Shown here: positions 42,738-51,578 of the stretch, in pieces
Position numbering within the stretch: the first letter of the stretch is position 1
Layout of the letters: each line of letters begins with the position of its first letter
Assembly (NCBI GenBank): GCA_023269675.1
Contig: JAHFSX010000003.1
Location: forward strand, 62,001 to 126,000
Direction: 5' to 3'
Length of the DNA: 64,000 nt
DNA from: Verrucomicrobiota bacterium
GTDB taxonomy: Bacteria; Verrucomicrobiota; Kiritimatiellia; RFP12; UBA1067
Translations under genes and position numbers: made by a program
Notes under the pieces: generated by a model
Seen by the model: only the letters and a program-made list of their open reading frames with translations
The model's database searches: none
What the model was told of the DNA's origin: nothing

Positions 42738-43578
42738 GGGTTCCCCGGCACAGGGGATGCGGGGGATGCGCAGGGATGCGTAGGGCACATCGGGATGTGG
42801 CACGCCCAGGGATGGGCGTGCTTTTGTTGTGCGCAAATAGCGGGCGAACTGTCACCTCCGACTTATAATCGGAAGCTAGTCAGCTGCCCATGCGCAGGGA
42901 TGCGTAGGGCACATCATGATGTGGCACGCCCATGCCCTGGGCGTGCGTCGGGTGTGCGCAAAAGCGGGCGAGTTGTCGTATCCGCCTGCGAAGCGACTAC
43001 CTGGCAGCTGCCCATGCGCAGGGATGCGCATGGCACATCGGGAGGTGGCACGCCCATCCCTGGGCGTGCGTCGGGTGTGCGCAAATAGCGGGCGAACTGT
43101 CACCTCCACCTTCGAGTCTGAAGCTTGGCAGTTGCCCATGCGCAGGGATGCACATGGCACGTCGGGATGTGGCACGCCCATCCCTGGGCGTGCTTTGGTT
43201 GTGCGCAAATAGCGGGCGAACTGTCGTATCCGCCTGCGAAGCGACTACCTGGCAGCTGCCCATGCGCAGGGATGCGCAGGGTACAACGGGATGTGGCACG
43301 CCCATCCCTGGGCGTGCTTTGGTTGTGCGCAAATAGCGGGCGAACTGTCTCATTTGCGCGCGGGGCGGTCGCTTGGCAGCTGCCCATGCGCAGGGATGCG
43401 CAGGGCACAACGGGATGTGGCACGCCCATCCTTGTGTGTGCGACAGTTGCGTTCTTCCGGTGTCTGGACACAAGCCGTTTCCGGTCGGCGGCCTATGCGT
43501 AGCCGCGTGTGGCTCAGCGCTTCATCCGCAGTGGATCCGCGGAATCCCGCTTAAATTATTATGCGACTTCTCAGCCGA
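42738..43578. other. Gene-free interval holding the 124-bp tandem array
   Basis: Apart from the array (42773-43440) there is a short lead-in of gggggatgcg words (42751-42772) and about 130 bp after it without a recognisable element. Several track ORFs on both strands cover the array but all are products of its periodic, stop-poor sequence. Confidence 0.75.
42773..43440. repeat. Tandem array: five 124-bp units plus a partial sixth
   Basis: Units start at 42773, 42897, 43021, 43145, 43269 and 43393; every step is exactly 124 bp. Each unit has a conserved part with successive hairpins: CACAT-CGGG-ATGTG, then GCACGCCCA-TCCC-TGGGCGTGC, then the invariant gtgcgcaaatagcgggcgaa. A variable segment of about 30 bp follows, then a fixed cagctgcccatgcgca. 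The variable segments of units 2 and 4 are identical (gtatccgcctgcgaagcgac); those of 1 and 3 are related; that of 5 differs. 124 is not a multiple of three, so this is not a repeat protein. Not CRISPR by repeat length; possibly an array of structured RNAs or protein-binding sites. Confidence 0.9.
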
Positions 43579-46500
43579 TCACGGGATATGGATGCGGTAG
43601 AAGCCGCTGGGGCCGCTCGCCGGACGTGCCAGCGCGTTTAGGGTCGGCGTGGGGGGGAGGTTGGTGTAGACCGGCAGCCACGGCCCCGTCGGCAGGTCGG
43701 CGCGTTGCACGACCTGCGTGCGGGATGTTCCGCCGATCCAGGTGAGCAGCACGCCGGCGTCCGGGTCCAGGGCCATGTCGGCGATGGCCAGCAGCGAGGC
43801 GGCGTCGGTCGGATCGGTGTCCGCACGCCATTCCGCCCACGTCGCCATGCCGTCGCCGTCGGCATCGGTCTCGGCGGCCGTCTCGAAGGCTTGCGTCCAG
43901 CCGTGGGCGGCCAGCCAGTATTCGGGCACGCCGTGCGTCGGCGTCAGATTCGGCGCGAACGCGGCGGTGACGGTGCGGGGGGCGATCATCGGGAGGATCA
44001 GGCGCGCGCCGTCAAAACCTGCGCCAGAGGTGTCGCCGAGCCATGACTGAAAGCTGTAATAGCTTGCAGGATAAGCTGTTAAGATTGCTGTTGAGCCTTC
44101 TTTAAACCACGCGTTGGTGGGGTCCACGGTGCCGTTTGCGCCGGCGAGGCCGGTCAATCGGAAACTGAAGTACCAGTTCCAAGCGAGGGCCGCGTCGTTG
44201 GTCAAGGTGAAGGAGACTTGGGAGGTCGTGCCGCTGGAAGGCGTGTGTCCGGTGAGCGTCCACCCGCCGCAGTCGCGACGGATGCCCGGGGCGTAGGGCG
44301 GCGGGACGGCCACCGAAGCGTTGATCCGCGTGCCATGGGGCAGGGTGTAGATGCCGACGGCGGGTGTCGCCGTGCTGTAAGGGGAGGATACAGCAAGGGT
44401 CCAGGTGCGGTAGCCGAACCACGCGGTCAGATGCAGGTCTTCAGCGAGGTTCGCGAAAAAGAGGGTTTTTGCGAGGGTGGTGTAATCGTACACGCCTTGC
44501 TGCGGGACGCCGTTGACGGTGATTCCGTAGAGGTAGGCGCCCGTGTCCGCCAGCAGGCTCACCGTGGCGCGCGCGTCACGGAAGAGGAAGTGGAGGTCGC
44601 TGGCGGCCGTGCCCGGGCCCTGCGCCTCGACGGCGAGGAAGTGGCCGCGCCGCACGGTGATCGGCACAAGCGGTGCCGTGGTGGGGTCGTTGCTGGTGAC
44701 GCGCAGGCAGGCGACAGCCTCATCGCCGTATGCGAGGGCCGCGGGGTCGATGCGGAACGCGGCGGGCGCGGACCAGGTGTCCGGCAATACGCCGCCCCAC
44801 GCGCCTTGAGGAGCCAGCCAGGGCGGCGTCGGCTCGCCGCAGGAGAAGGGGGTGACGTTGGCAACGTACCAGCCCTCCTCGACGACATAGAGGTCGGAGC
44901 CGAACTCGAAGCGGACGATCACGTCCTGGCCGGCCCAGGCGGCCAGGTCCAGCAGGACCGTCTGCCACCCTTCGCCGTTACCCGCGAAGCAGGGCTGATC
45001 GGCGGGGAAGGGCGAGGCCGGGTTGTCTGTGATCTGATAGGGGTATCCGCCGACCGGCTCGACCAGGGTGAAGGTCGTTCCGCCGTCCGTCGAGACGCGC
45101 AGCACCGCGCCGTCCCAGAAGTGGGCGCCGTCGGTGTCGGCTTCGGTCTTGATCCATTGCCGGAAGAGCAGGCCGCCGCCGGGACCGACCCGGAAGGCGG
45201 GCGTGTCGAGCCAGGCGTGGCAGCCGTTGGGGTAGAGACGCGAGTCCCCGGCGCCGCAATACCAGACGGCGTCGCCGTTCCATGTCCGGTTGGTGTCGGT
45301 GTGCCAAAGGTCGTTCTCGCCGCTGTGAGACCAGGCGCCGTTGGTCGCCGCGAAGGGGGCGGTGGCGGCCGCCACGCGGGCGGTCCACACCAGGTCGGGG
45401 CCGGCGAGGTTGGCGATGGTCAGGGATGCGTTGGTTGGGGTCTGGCTGAGTTCGAAGAGGGGGAAGCTCTGAGGGGCAACGCTCATCCACGGCGTGTCAT
45501 AATCGCCGGCGACGCTGTAAATCGGGGTGACCGCGCCGAATTCGGGGTCGTAGTACCCCATCAGATCATAGGCGGCCAGACAGTAATCGACCCGCTTCGA
45601 ACCATGCGAGGGCGGCGACAAGACGGCCTCATAGGTGCTGCCGCCCACCCAGGTCATGGCATTGGTTTGCCAAGCGGTATCGTCGCGTTCGCGCCAGACC
45701 AGCAAGGCCTGTTCAACGGTCAGGTTGTCGGTGATCTGCGCCTGCACGCGCCAGGGGCAGCGCGCGGTCTGGAAGGGCGCGAGGGGCGTGAAGTCGATCA
45801 CCGGCGGCGTCGGCTGGCTGGCCGGGTTGCGCGGGTCGGAGTTGTCGAGGAATTCGCCGAGGTTGGTCCATCCGTCACCGTCCAGGTCGTCGCCGGCCGT
45901 GGCGCCCGCCGCGGCCGTGCCCCAGTAGCGCAGCTCCCACCAGTCGCTCAGCAGGTTGCCGTCGCTGTCCTGCCAGAAGGGGAGGTAGTCGCCCTGGGCC
46001 AGGCGCGGCTGGGTCATGAGGATGCCGGTGGCGGGGTTGGGCGAGGCGGAGCTGGCGTCCGGCCAGCGCACGCCGTCCACGCTCCAGCCGCAGAACGCGT
46101 AGGGGACGGTGTCGACGAACCCGAGCTCGAGTGCGGCTTCGGTGGATGCGTACGCGCCGGCCGGATGCCAGGCGATCTGCTCGCCGAAAAGCTCGCCCGT
46201 GTCGGCCAGGCGGTAGCGGTTCGTGAGGGCGAACTCGGCCTGCCACTGCCAGGTGAGGGAACTGGGCTGGCTGAGCGTGAAGGTGAAGGCGTTGGTGGCG
46301 CCGGCGGCGGGCACGTCGCCGGTGCCGGTCCAGCCCGCGCAGGTGCGGCGCAGGCCGCCCGAGATCGCCACCACAGACGGCGCGCTGGCCCCGTAGGCCA
46401 CGCCCGAGATCACGGTATTGCTTCCGTACGGGGGAGCGACGGTGCCGAAGCGCGCGGGCGCACCCTCGACGGCCAGCTCGAGCGGGACGCCGATGTAGAA

Positions 46501-49173
46501 GGCGAACGTGGCGTCGGGGGCCGCTTTCGGCAGGCGGGCGTCCCGGCCGCCGGTCAGCGCCTGCAGGTAGTAGTGGACATACGTGCCGGGCGCTTGGGAG
46601 GGAATGTCGGTCTGGTAACCCGGGCCGCCGGTCCATGTGGCGGTCAGGGTCTGCCAGGTGCCGGTGGCGGCGGAGGCGGTGCCGGCGGCCCAGAGGAGGC
46701 GCGCCTCGCCGTTGGTCAGGGTGTCGAGGCTTTGGACCAGGAACGTGGTGTGGTAGGAGGGCGGGCCGACGGTTTGGGCGGGCAGCGGCGTGTGGACGAT
46801 GAGCGGCGGCGCGTCGATGGCGCCGCGCACATAGAGGGCGGCGGCCCCGCCGGCGTAAGGGAGGGCGTAGCCGATGACGTGGACCTGGTAGACGCCGGTT
46901 TGGGCGGCGTTCACCCGCAAGGTTTCAACCGTGTTCAGAATGTCGCGGGAGCTTCCGTTGTTCGGGTGGAGCGTGGAACCGTCGGGGGCCGTCACCAGCA
47001 GGTCGAGGTCGTCCACGCGCGTCACGCCCGCGCCGGCGGTGGCCGGATAGTCGATCCAGGCGAGGGCGATGTCGAGCGGGGTGTTGTCGGACACGACGGT
47101 GACGGCGAAGGTGTTGGTCGCGCCCGCGGCAGGGGTGACGCGGTCGTAGAGCCGCACCATGCGGCCGGACGGGTGGACGGTGGCTTCGATGTCCGGCTCG
47201 CCCCAGCCTTCGACGTTGTTCGGCGATGCGGCGGGGATCTCCCGGGCGGCGCCGGTGCCGTACTGTCCGGGGGTGAGCGACCGCGCGCCGCCGATCAGCA
47301 TGGCCTTGACCAGCGCGGCGGAAGGATTTGTGACGCCGCCGCGCTCGACCGCGTACTGGCGCACGAGGGCGGCGGTGCCCGCGACGAGGGGCGTGGACAT
47401 GCTGGTGCCGCCGTTGAAGCAGTAGCGGGTGTTGGAGGCCAAGAGCCCCCAGCCGCTGCCGGCGAGCGCCGATTTGGTGGAGAGCACATCGGAGCCGGGG
47501 GCGACGAGGTCGGGCTTGATGCGCCCGTCCTGGGTCGGTCCGCGGCTGGAGAAGGCGGCCATGCCCTGGCGGTAAGGGGAAGGCGTGGCGCTGTAGGATA
47601 TGTTATCGCTGCTGATGGGCGCAGCGGGATACCACGAGGGCCACAACGCGCCCCAGGCAAAGGAGGAATAGTAGCTTCCTGTGCCGGCGGGCCGGTCGTT
47701 CTCGGCCGCGCCGACGGCCAGCACGTTTTTGGCGGCGGCGGGCGAGCCGACGGCGCCCAGATCGACCACGCCATCGTAGTTGCCGTCGCGGCCGGAGTTG
47801 CCCGAAGCGAAAAAGGCGAGGTGGTCGGGGTTGTCCCAGGCGAAGAGGTCGACCGAACGGCAGTCGCTGTCGTACGCGCCGGCCGTGTCGGATCCCCAGC
47901 TGTCGGAGTGGATGCGGGCGCCGTAGGCGTAGCTCTCCTCGAAAAGCGTGTAAATGTCGGCACCGATGCCGGAGAAGGTGCCGTAGGCGTCCATCACGGA
48001 CTGGTGCACGAGCTGCGCCTCGTAGGCCATGCCGCGGTAGAGGCCGGCGCTGGCGGCGCCGTTGCCGACCAGCGAGCCGGCGGTGTGCGTGCCGTGGCCG
48101 TTGAAATCCGAGGCGTCGCCGGGGCGGCCGCGGGCGATCAGCGCGAGGATATGGCCCTGGAAATCGGGGTGCAGCGTGGCCAGGTCGCCGGTGTCGAGGC
48201 CGGTGTCGGCGTGGCCCACGATCTGGCCCTTGCCGGTGAGCCCCCACGTCTGCCACACGTTGGTGGTGTTCAGGTGGGTGCCGATGGCCGCCCGGTTGTT
48301 GCGGGCCGCGATCGGCACGCGCTCTTCGATCCACTGGACGTCGCCGCGGGCGGTCAGCGGGCGGATCGCTCTGAACGGCAGCGTGGCGTGAACGATGCCC
48401 CAGCGCGTGCCGGCCGAGAGGTCCTCGACCGCGCCGCCCGCGGCGCGGGCCGCCGCGGCGACGGACTCGGCATCCTCCGGGGCCAGCGTCTGGATGGTGG
48501 TGCGGATGCGCGCCGCGGGCGCCTGGGAGGCGATGAGCGCGGCGAGGAAAGGCTGGAGTTTGTCTGACGGCAGGAACTCCTCGGCGGACTGGATGGAGGC
48601 GGCGGAACCCAGTTTCGCCAGAGCGGCGGGGGTCAGTTCGGCCAGCAGCGCGTTGTTGGGGAAGTAGCCGCGGACCGTCGCGCCCAGGGATTTAAGGAGC
48701 TGGCGGGAGGCGTCGTTGACCGGCGTGTTGAACTGCACGATGAAGGGCGTGGTGTTGCGCGGCGAGGGCGACTGTTTGCCGGAGGCGGCCTTCGGGATGG
48801 ACTGCGACTCGGGGCTGACGAGCAGGCGGTTCGAAAGCAGGGTCTGGCGTCCGGGCGGCAGGTCGGTGCGCTCGGTGAAGCGCGGGGGGGTGAAGGCGCG
48901 GCGGAGCGGGGCCAGGGTGGCCTCGCCCAGGCAGTCGGCCGCCGCGGCGTTTATCTGCGGGGCGGCGGACACGGTTGAAACCGCGGAGGTGGCGCTTCCC
49001 AAGGAGGGCCGACCGGACAAGGCCGGCCGGGGCTGGGTCTGCACGTTGGCCAGCAGGCGCGCGTTCGCCTCGCGGCGTGCGTCGGCGTGTTTGTCGGAGC
49101 GGAGGACCGTCCAGACCCCCAGGCCCAAAAGCGTCAGGCACACGCAGGAGAACAGAAGGGTTTTTGTTTTCAT
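43579..49173 (-). CDS. Giant secreted subtilisin-like serine protease (S8) with C-terminal accessory domains
   Basis: An 1864-aa exported protease. An N-terminal hydrophobic signal or anchor, MKTKTLLFSCVCLTLLGLGVW, is followed by a propeptide-like region to about 310. The S8 domain (about 310-650) has Asp in GHADTGLDTGD (near 322), His in FNGHGTHTAGS (near 360) and Ser in FNGGTSMSTPLVAG (near 590). Next comes a convertase-P/CUB-like beta domain (NTPLDIALAWIDYPA), then several beta-rich modules. These include two or more InlB-B-like repeats (YSFQSWLGDTSGAGFDGARL) and a calcium-binding-like DADGDGMATWAEWRADTDP segment, before the end GPSGFYRIHIP. The ATG at 49173 is chosen because the signal starts there; the track begins at a GTG 12 codons earlier. 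No SD is evident. Likely digests extracellular or host proteins (inference). Confidence 0.92.
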   Translation of the reverse strand: MKTKTLLFSCVCLTLLGLGVWTVLRSDKHADARREANARLLANVQTQPRPALSGRPSLGSATSAVSTVSAAPQINAAAADCLGEATLAPLRRAFTPPRFTERTDLPPGRQTLLSNRLLVSPESQSIPKAASGKQSPSPRNTTPFIVQFNTPVNDASRQLLKSLGATVRGYFPNNALLAELTPAALAKLGSAASIQSAEEFLPSDKLQPFLAALIASQAPAARIRTTIQTLAPEDAESVAAAARAAGGAVEDLSAGTRWGIVHATLPFRAIRPLTARGDVQWIEERVPIAARNNRAAIGTHLNTTNVWQTWGLTGKGQIVGHADTGLDTGDLATLHPDFQGHILALIARGRPGDASDFNGHGTHTAGSLVGNGAASAGLYRGMAYEAQLVHQSVMDAYGTFSGIGADIYTLFEESYAYGARIHSDSWGSDTAGAYDSDCRSVDLFAWDNPDHLAFFASGNSGRDGNYDGVVDLGAVGSPAAAKNVLAVGAAENDRPAGTGSYYSSFAWGALWPSWYPAAPISSDNISYSATPSPYRQGMAAFSSRGPTQDGRIKPDLVAPGSDVLSTKSALAGSGWGLLASNTRYCFNGGTSMSTPLVAGTAALVRQYAVERGGVTNPSAALVKAMLIGGARSLTPGQYGTGAAREIPAASPNNVEGWGEPDIEATVHPSGRMVRLYDRVTPAAGATNTFAVTVVSDNTPLDIALAWIDYPATAGAGVTRVDDLDLLVTAPDGSTLHPNNGSSRDILNTVETLRVNAAQTGVYQVHVIGYALPYAGGAAALYVRGAIDAPPLIVHTPLPAQTVGPPSYHTTFLVQSLDTLTNGEARLLWAAGTASAATGTWQTLTATWTGGPGYQTDIPSQAPGTYVHYYLQALTGGRDARLPKAAPDATFAFYIGVPLELAVEGAPARFGTVAPPYGSNTVISGVAYGASAPSVVAISGGLRRTCAGWTGTGDVPAAGATNAFTFTLSQPSSLTWQWQAEFALTNRYRLADTGELFGEQIAWHPAGAYASTEAALELGFVDTVPYAFCGWSVDGVRWPDASSASPNPATGILMTQPRLAQGDYLPFWQDSDGNLLSDWWELRYWGTAAAGATAGDDLDGDGWTNLGEFLDNSDPRNPASQPTPPVIDFTPLAPFQTARCPWRVQAQITDNLTVEQALLVWRERDDTAWQTNAMTWVGGSTYEAVLSPPSHGSKRVDYCLAAYDLMGYYDPEFGAVTPIYSVAGDYDTPWMSVAPQSFPLFELSQTPTNASLTIANLAGPDLVWTARVAAATAPFAATNGAWSHSGENDLWHTDTNRTWNGDAVWYCGAGDSRLYPNGCHAWLDTPAFRVGPGGGLLFRQWIKTEADTDGAHFWDGAVLRVSTDGGTTFTLVEPVGGYPYQITDNPASPFPADQPCFAGNGEGWQTVLLDLAAWAGQDVIVRFEFGSDLYVVEEGWYVANVTPFSCGEPTPPWLAPQGAWGGVLPDTWSAPAAFRIDPAALAYGDEAVACLRVTSNDPTTAPLVPITVRRGHFLAVEAQGPGTAASDLHFLFRDARATVSLLADTGAYLYGITVNGVPQQGVYDYTTLAKTLFFANLAEDLHLTAWFGYRTWTLAVSSPYSTATPAVGIYTLPHGTRINASVAVPPPYAPGIRRDCGGWTLTGHTPSSGTTSQVSFTLTNDAALAWNWYFSFRLTGLAGANGTVDPTNAWFKEGSTAILTAYPASYYSFQSWLGDTSGAGFDGARLILPMIAPRTVTAAFAPNLTPTHGVPEYWLAAHGWTQAFETAAETDADGDGMATWAEWRADTDPTDAASLLAIADMALDPDAGVLLTWIGGTSRTQVVQRADLPTGPWLPVYTNLPPTPTLNALARPASGPSGFYRIHIP

Positions 49174-49538
49174 GTGCGTCAGGAACTTTCGAGGAAGTGC
49201 GTGTGACACAGGTCCGCTGAACAGGTAATCTAGTACGTTACTTCATTTCAATGGGGTAGGCAAGGCGTATTCGCGAAAAGCGCGGGTGGAGCGCATCCCC
49301 GTTTCATTGACCGATCGACTATCTACGGTTGTGGGGCGTCCGAGACGTCCGCCCCTACAGGTGCGCCAGCAGTAGCGCGGGACGTCCCGGACCGCGCACG
49401 GGCAGGGTGCCGAGGCACCCCTGTCCCCGTTGAGGTCAATGAAACAGAGATGCGCCCGTGGTGCGCGCGGTGCTTTTCTCTTCGTGCTTTTCACGGGAAG
49501 TGGGTATACTGGCCGGCACATTCATCCGGGAGGGCGTT
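49174..49538. other. Spacer between divergent subtilase and DUF2339 genes
   Basis: No gene. It contains a REP-like palindrome (49326-49361). A TATACT hexamer at about 49505-49510 may be the -10 of the DUF2339 gene, but its -35 is not clear. Confidence 0.5.
49326..49361. repeat. Degenerate REP-like palindrome
   Basis: On the minus strand GTAG followed by GGGGCGGACGTCTCGGACGCCCC; the outer GGGGCG/CGCCCC pairs. The GTAG head is kept though the stem is imperfect. Confidence 0.55.
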
Positions 49539-51467
49539 ATGGAGATCTTGGTCGGTCTGATGGTCGGGTTCGCGGTGATCGGCATCCTTTTTGTGATCCC
49601 CGTGATTCTCTTGGTGCGGGTGTCGTCGGTCCTCCGGGAGCTGGAGGCTCTGAATGTGCGGTTCCGCGCGGTTGAGGCGGCGTTGAGAAAAGAGAGCGCG
49701 GCGCGGCCGGCCGAAGCGGTGCGCAGGGAGCCGCTGCCGGTTGTGGCCGCGCCCCTGCCCGTGACGGCACCGCCTTCCCCCGTGGCCGCGCCGGCCCAAA
49801 AGCCGGCGGTGTCGGTTCGGCCCGAGCCGACGCCGGCGCAGCAGCTGATCGCCAAGGCCTGGAACTGGCTGGTGATCGGCGAGGAGTACCGGCAGCCCGG
49901 CGTGTCGTGGGAGTATGCGGCGGCGACCAACTGGCTGTTGCGCGTCGGCATCCTGGTGGTGCTGGCGGGCATCGCGTTCTTCCTGAAGTATTCGATCGAG
50001 AAGGGCCTCATGGGGCCGCTCGGCCGCGTGGCCTTGAGCTTGGCCGCGGGCCTCGGCATGATCTGTTTCGGCGTGCGCCTGCTCTTCAAGAAGTATCACC
50101 TGCTGGGGCAGGGCCTGGTGGGCGCGGGCTTCGTGACGCTCTATTTCGCGTTCTACGCGGCTTCGGGGATGTACCACCTGCTGACGCAGGGCGCGGCGTT
50201 CGCGCTGATGGCGTGCGTGACGGTGGCGGCCGGCGTGCTGGCGGTGCGGTATCAGTCCGTGATGATCGCGGTGCTGGGGCTGGTCGGCGGCTACGCGACG
50301 CCGGTGATGATCGGCGACACCGGCGCGGGCGCGCGCTCCTTTTATGCCTATGTGCTGTTGCTGGGGTGCGGCGTGCTGGGGGTCTCCTGGGTGCGCCGGT
50401 GGCCGGTCCTGAATGTGCTCGGCATGCTCGCCTCGTATGGCCTCGCCTTCCTGTACTGCGAGCGCCATCACGGCGCGACGCAGCTGATGCAGGACTTCCT
50501 GTTCCTTTCGGCGGTCCACCTGCTCTACCTGCTCTCCGTGGTCCTGATCAACATCCGCAAGCGGCTGCCGACGACGGCGGTCGACTGGGTGGCGGTCTTC
50601 CTCAACGCCGGGCTCTACTGGTGTTGGGCGTTCCTGCTGTTCAAGCCGGTCTTCGGCAAGCAGGAGACCGGCTTGGTCGCGCTCGGCGTGGCGGCCATGT
50701 ACGTGGCGCTGGTGTATGTGTGCCTGCGGCGCAAATGGGTGGACAAGGGCCTGGTCTGCCTCTTCATCGGACTGGCGGCGGTGTTTCTGGCGATGAGCCC
50801 GGTGCTGATGCTGTCGGGCGAGTGGCTGACGATGGCGTGGTGTCTCCAGGCGCTGGCGATGCTGTGGCTCGCCCGCAGAACCGGGAACGGTGTTTTGGAC
50901 CAACTGGCGGCCGTGCTCTTTGCGCTGGCGTGCGTGCGCGGCATGGGCTGGGACCTGGGCCAGCTGTACGGCACGGCGCGCCCCGCGGCCCTGCGCGGCG
51001 CGGCCTTTTGGCAAGCCGCGGGGCTCCGCGCGGTCACCTATGGCGCGTTGCCCGCGACGTTGCTGGCGGCCTGGCGGCTCAAGCGCCCGAACGCGGCCGC
51101 CGCGAGGGTTCTGGGGCTGGTGCTGGTCCAGGTCTGGCTGTATCTGACGCTGGAGACGGGCCTGGTCGCCCGCGTGTACGCGCCCGCTTTCCAGCATAGC
51201 GCGGTGACGGTGGTCTGGACGCTCTTCGCCTTCCTCCTGCTCTTCACGGGCATCCGCGTGCGCGGCCGCTGGCTGCGCTGGTGCGGGCTGGGGCTTTTCG
51301 CCTTGGCGGTGGGCAAACTGCTGATGTTCGACCTCGCCGGGCTCAACACGCTCTACCGCATCGTCGCCTTCATCTCGGTCGGCGTGCTGCTGGTGCTCGG
51401 CTCGTTCGTGTATCTCAAGTACAAGGCGCTCTTCGAGCCGGAAGAGCGGGATAACGCTCAACGCTGA
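49539..51467 (+). CDS. DUF2339 polytopic membrane protein
   Basis: A 642-aa inner-membrane protein of the DUF2339 family; biochemical role unknown. An N-terminal helix (MEILVGLMVGFAVIGILFVIPVILLV) is followed by a short coiled-coil-like part and an Ala/Pro linker (about 50-115). Then comes a conserved start of the membrane domain, NWLLRVGILVVLAGIAFFLKYSIEKG, and about fifteen further hydrophobic helices. FGVRLLFKKYHLLGQGLVGAGFVTLYF and ALGLVGGYATPVMIG-like segments are typical of the family. The ATG at 49539 has GGAGG five bases upstream; the track start lies upstream without an RBS. It is paired with the DUF3999-like gene downstream, a pairing also known in other Gram-negatives. Confidence 0.88.
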   Translation: MEILVGLMVGFAVIGILFVIPVILLVRVSSVLRELEALNVRFRAVEAALRKESAARPAEAVRREPLPVVAAPLPVTAPPSPVAAPAQKPAVSVRPEPTPAQQLIAKAWNWLVIGEEYRQPGVSWEYAAATNWLLRVGILVVLAGIAFFLKYSIEKGLMGPLGRVALSLAAGLGMICFGVRLLFKKYHLLGQGLVGAGFVTLYFAFYAASGMYHLLTQGAAFALMACVTVAAGVLAVRYQSVMIAVLGLVGGYATPVMIGDTGAGARSFYAYVLLLGCGVLGVSWVRRWPVLNVLGMLASYGLAFLYCERHHGATQLMQDFLFLSAVHLLYLLSVVLINIRKRLPTTAVDWVAVFLNAGLYWCWAFLLFKPVFGKQETGLVALGVAAMYVALVYVCLRRKWVDKGLVCLFIGLAAVFLAMSPVLMLSGEWLTMAWCLQALAMLWLARRTGNGVLDQLAAVLFALACVRGMGWDLGQLYGTARPAALRGAAFWQAAGLRAVTYGALPATLLAAWRLKRPNAAAARVLGLVLVQVWLYLTLETGLVARVYAPAFQHSAVTVVWTLFAFLLLFTGIRVRGRWLRWCGLGLFALAVGKLLMFDLAGLNTLYRIVAFISVGVLLVLGSFVYLKYKALFEPEERDNAQR

Positions 51468-51555
51468 ACGTTTAACGCTTAACGTTTAAATCGAGAGAAC
51501 GGACGACGTGTCACTGTTTCCACTTGAGCGTTGAGCGGTCGGCGTTCAGCGTTGC
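51453..51555. repeat. Degenerate-word inverted repeat (aacgctcaacgctgaacg type)
   Basis: Left arm gctcaacgctgaacgtttaacgc; right arm ttgagcgttgagc and cgttcagcgttg. CAACGCTGAACG (51459-51470) and CGTTCAGCGTTG (51543-51554) are exact reverse complements. It covers the DUF2339 stop region and ends about 25 bp before the next start. Confidence 0.75.
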
Positions 51556-51578
51556 TCTTTAAGGAAGATGAGCGAACC

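Noticed and set aside
42773-43440. CRISPR array
   Set aside because: Units are 124 bp with over 90 bp conserved and segments repeated between units; no cas genes. It does not fit repeat/spacer sizes of CRISPR.
42795-43473. ORFs of 97-158 aa across the 124-bp array on both strands
   Set aside because: The period is not a multiple of three, so the frame changes at each unit; open frames only reflect lack of stop codons in the unit.
44218-48567. 1449-aa ORF opposite the subtilase
   Set aside because: The minus strand carries the full Asp/His/Ser triad; the plus frame is Arg/Gly/Val-rich shadow.
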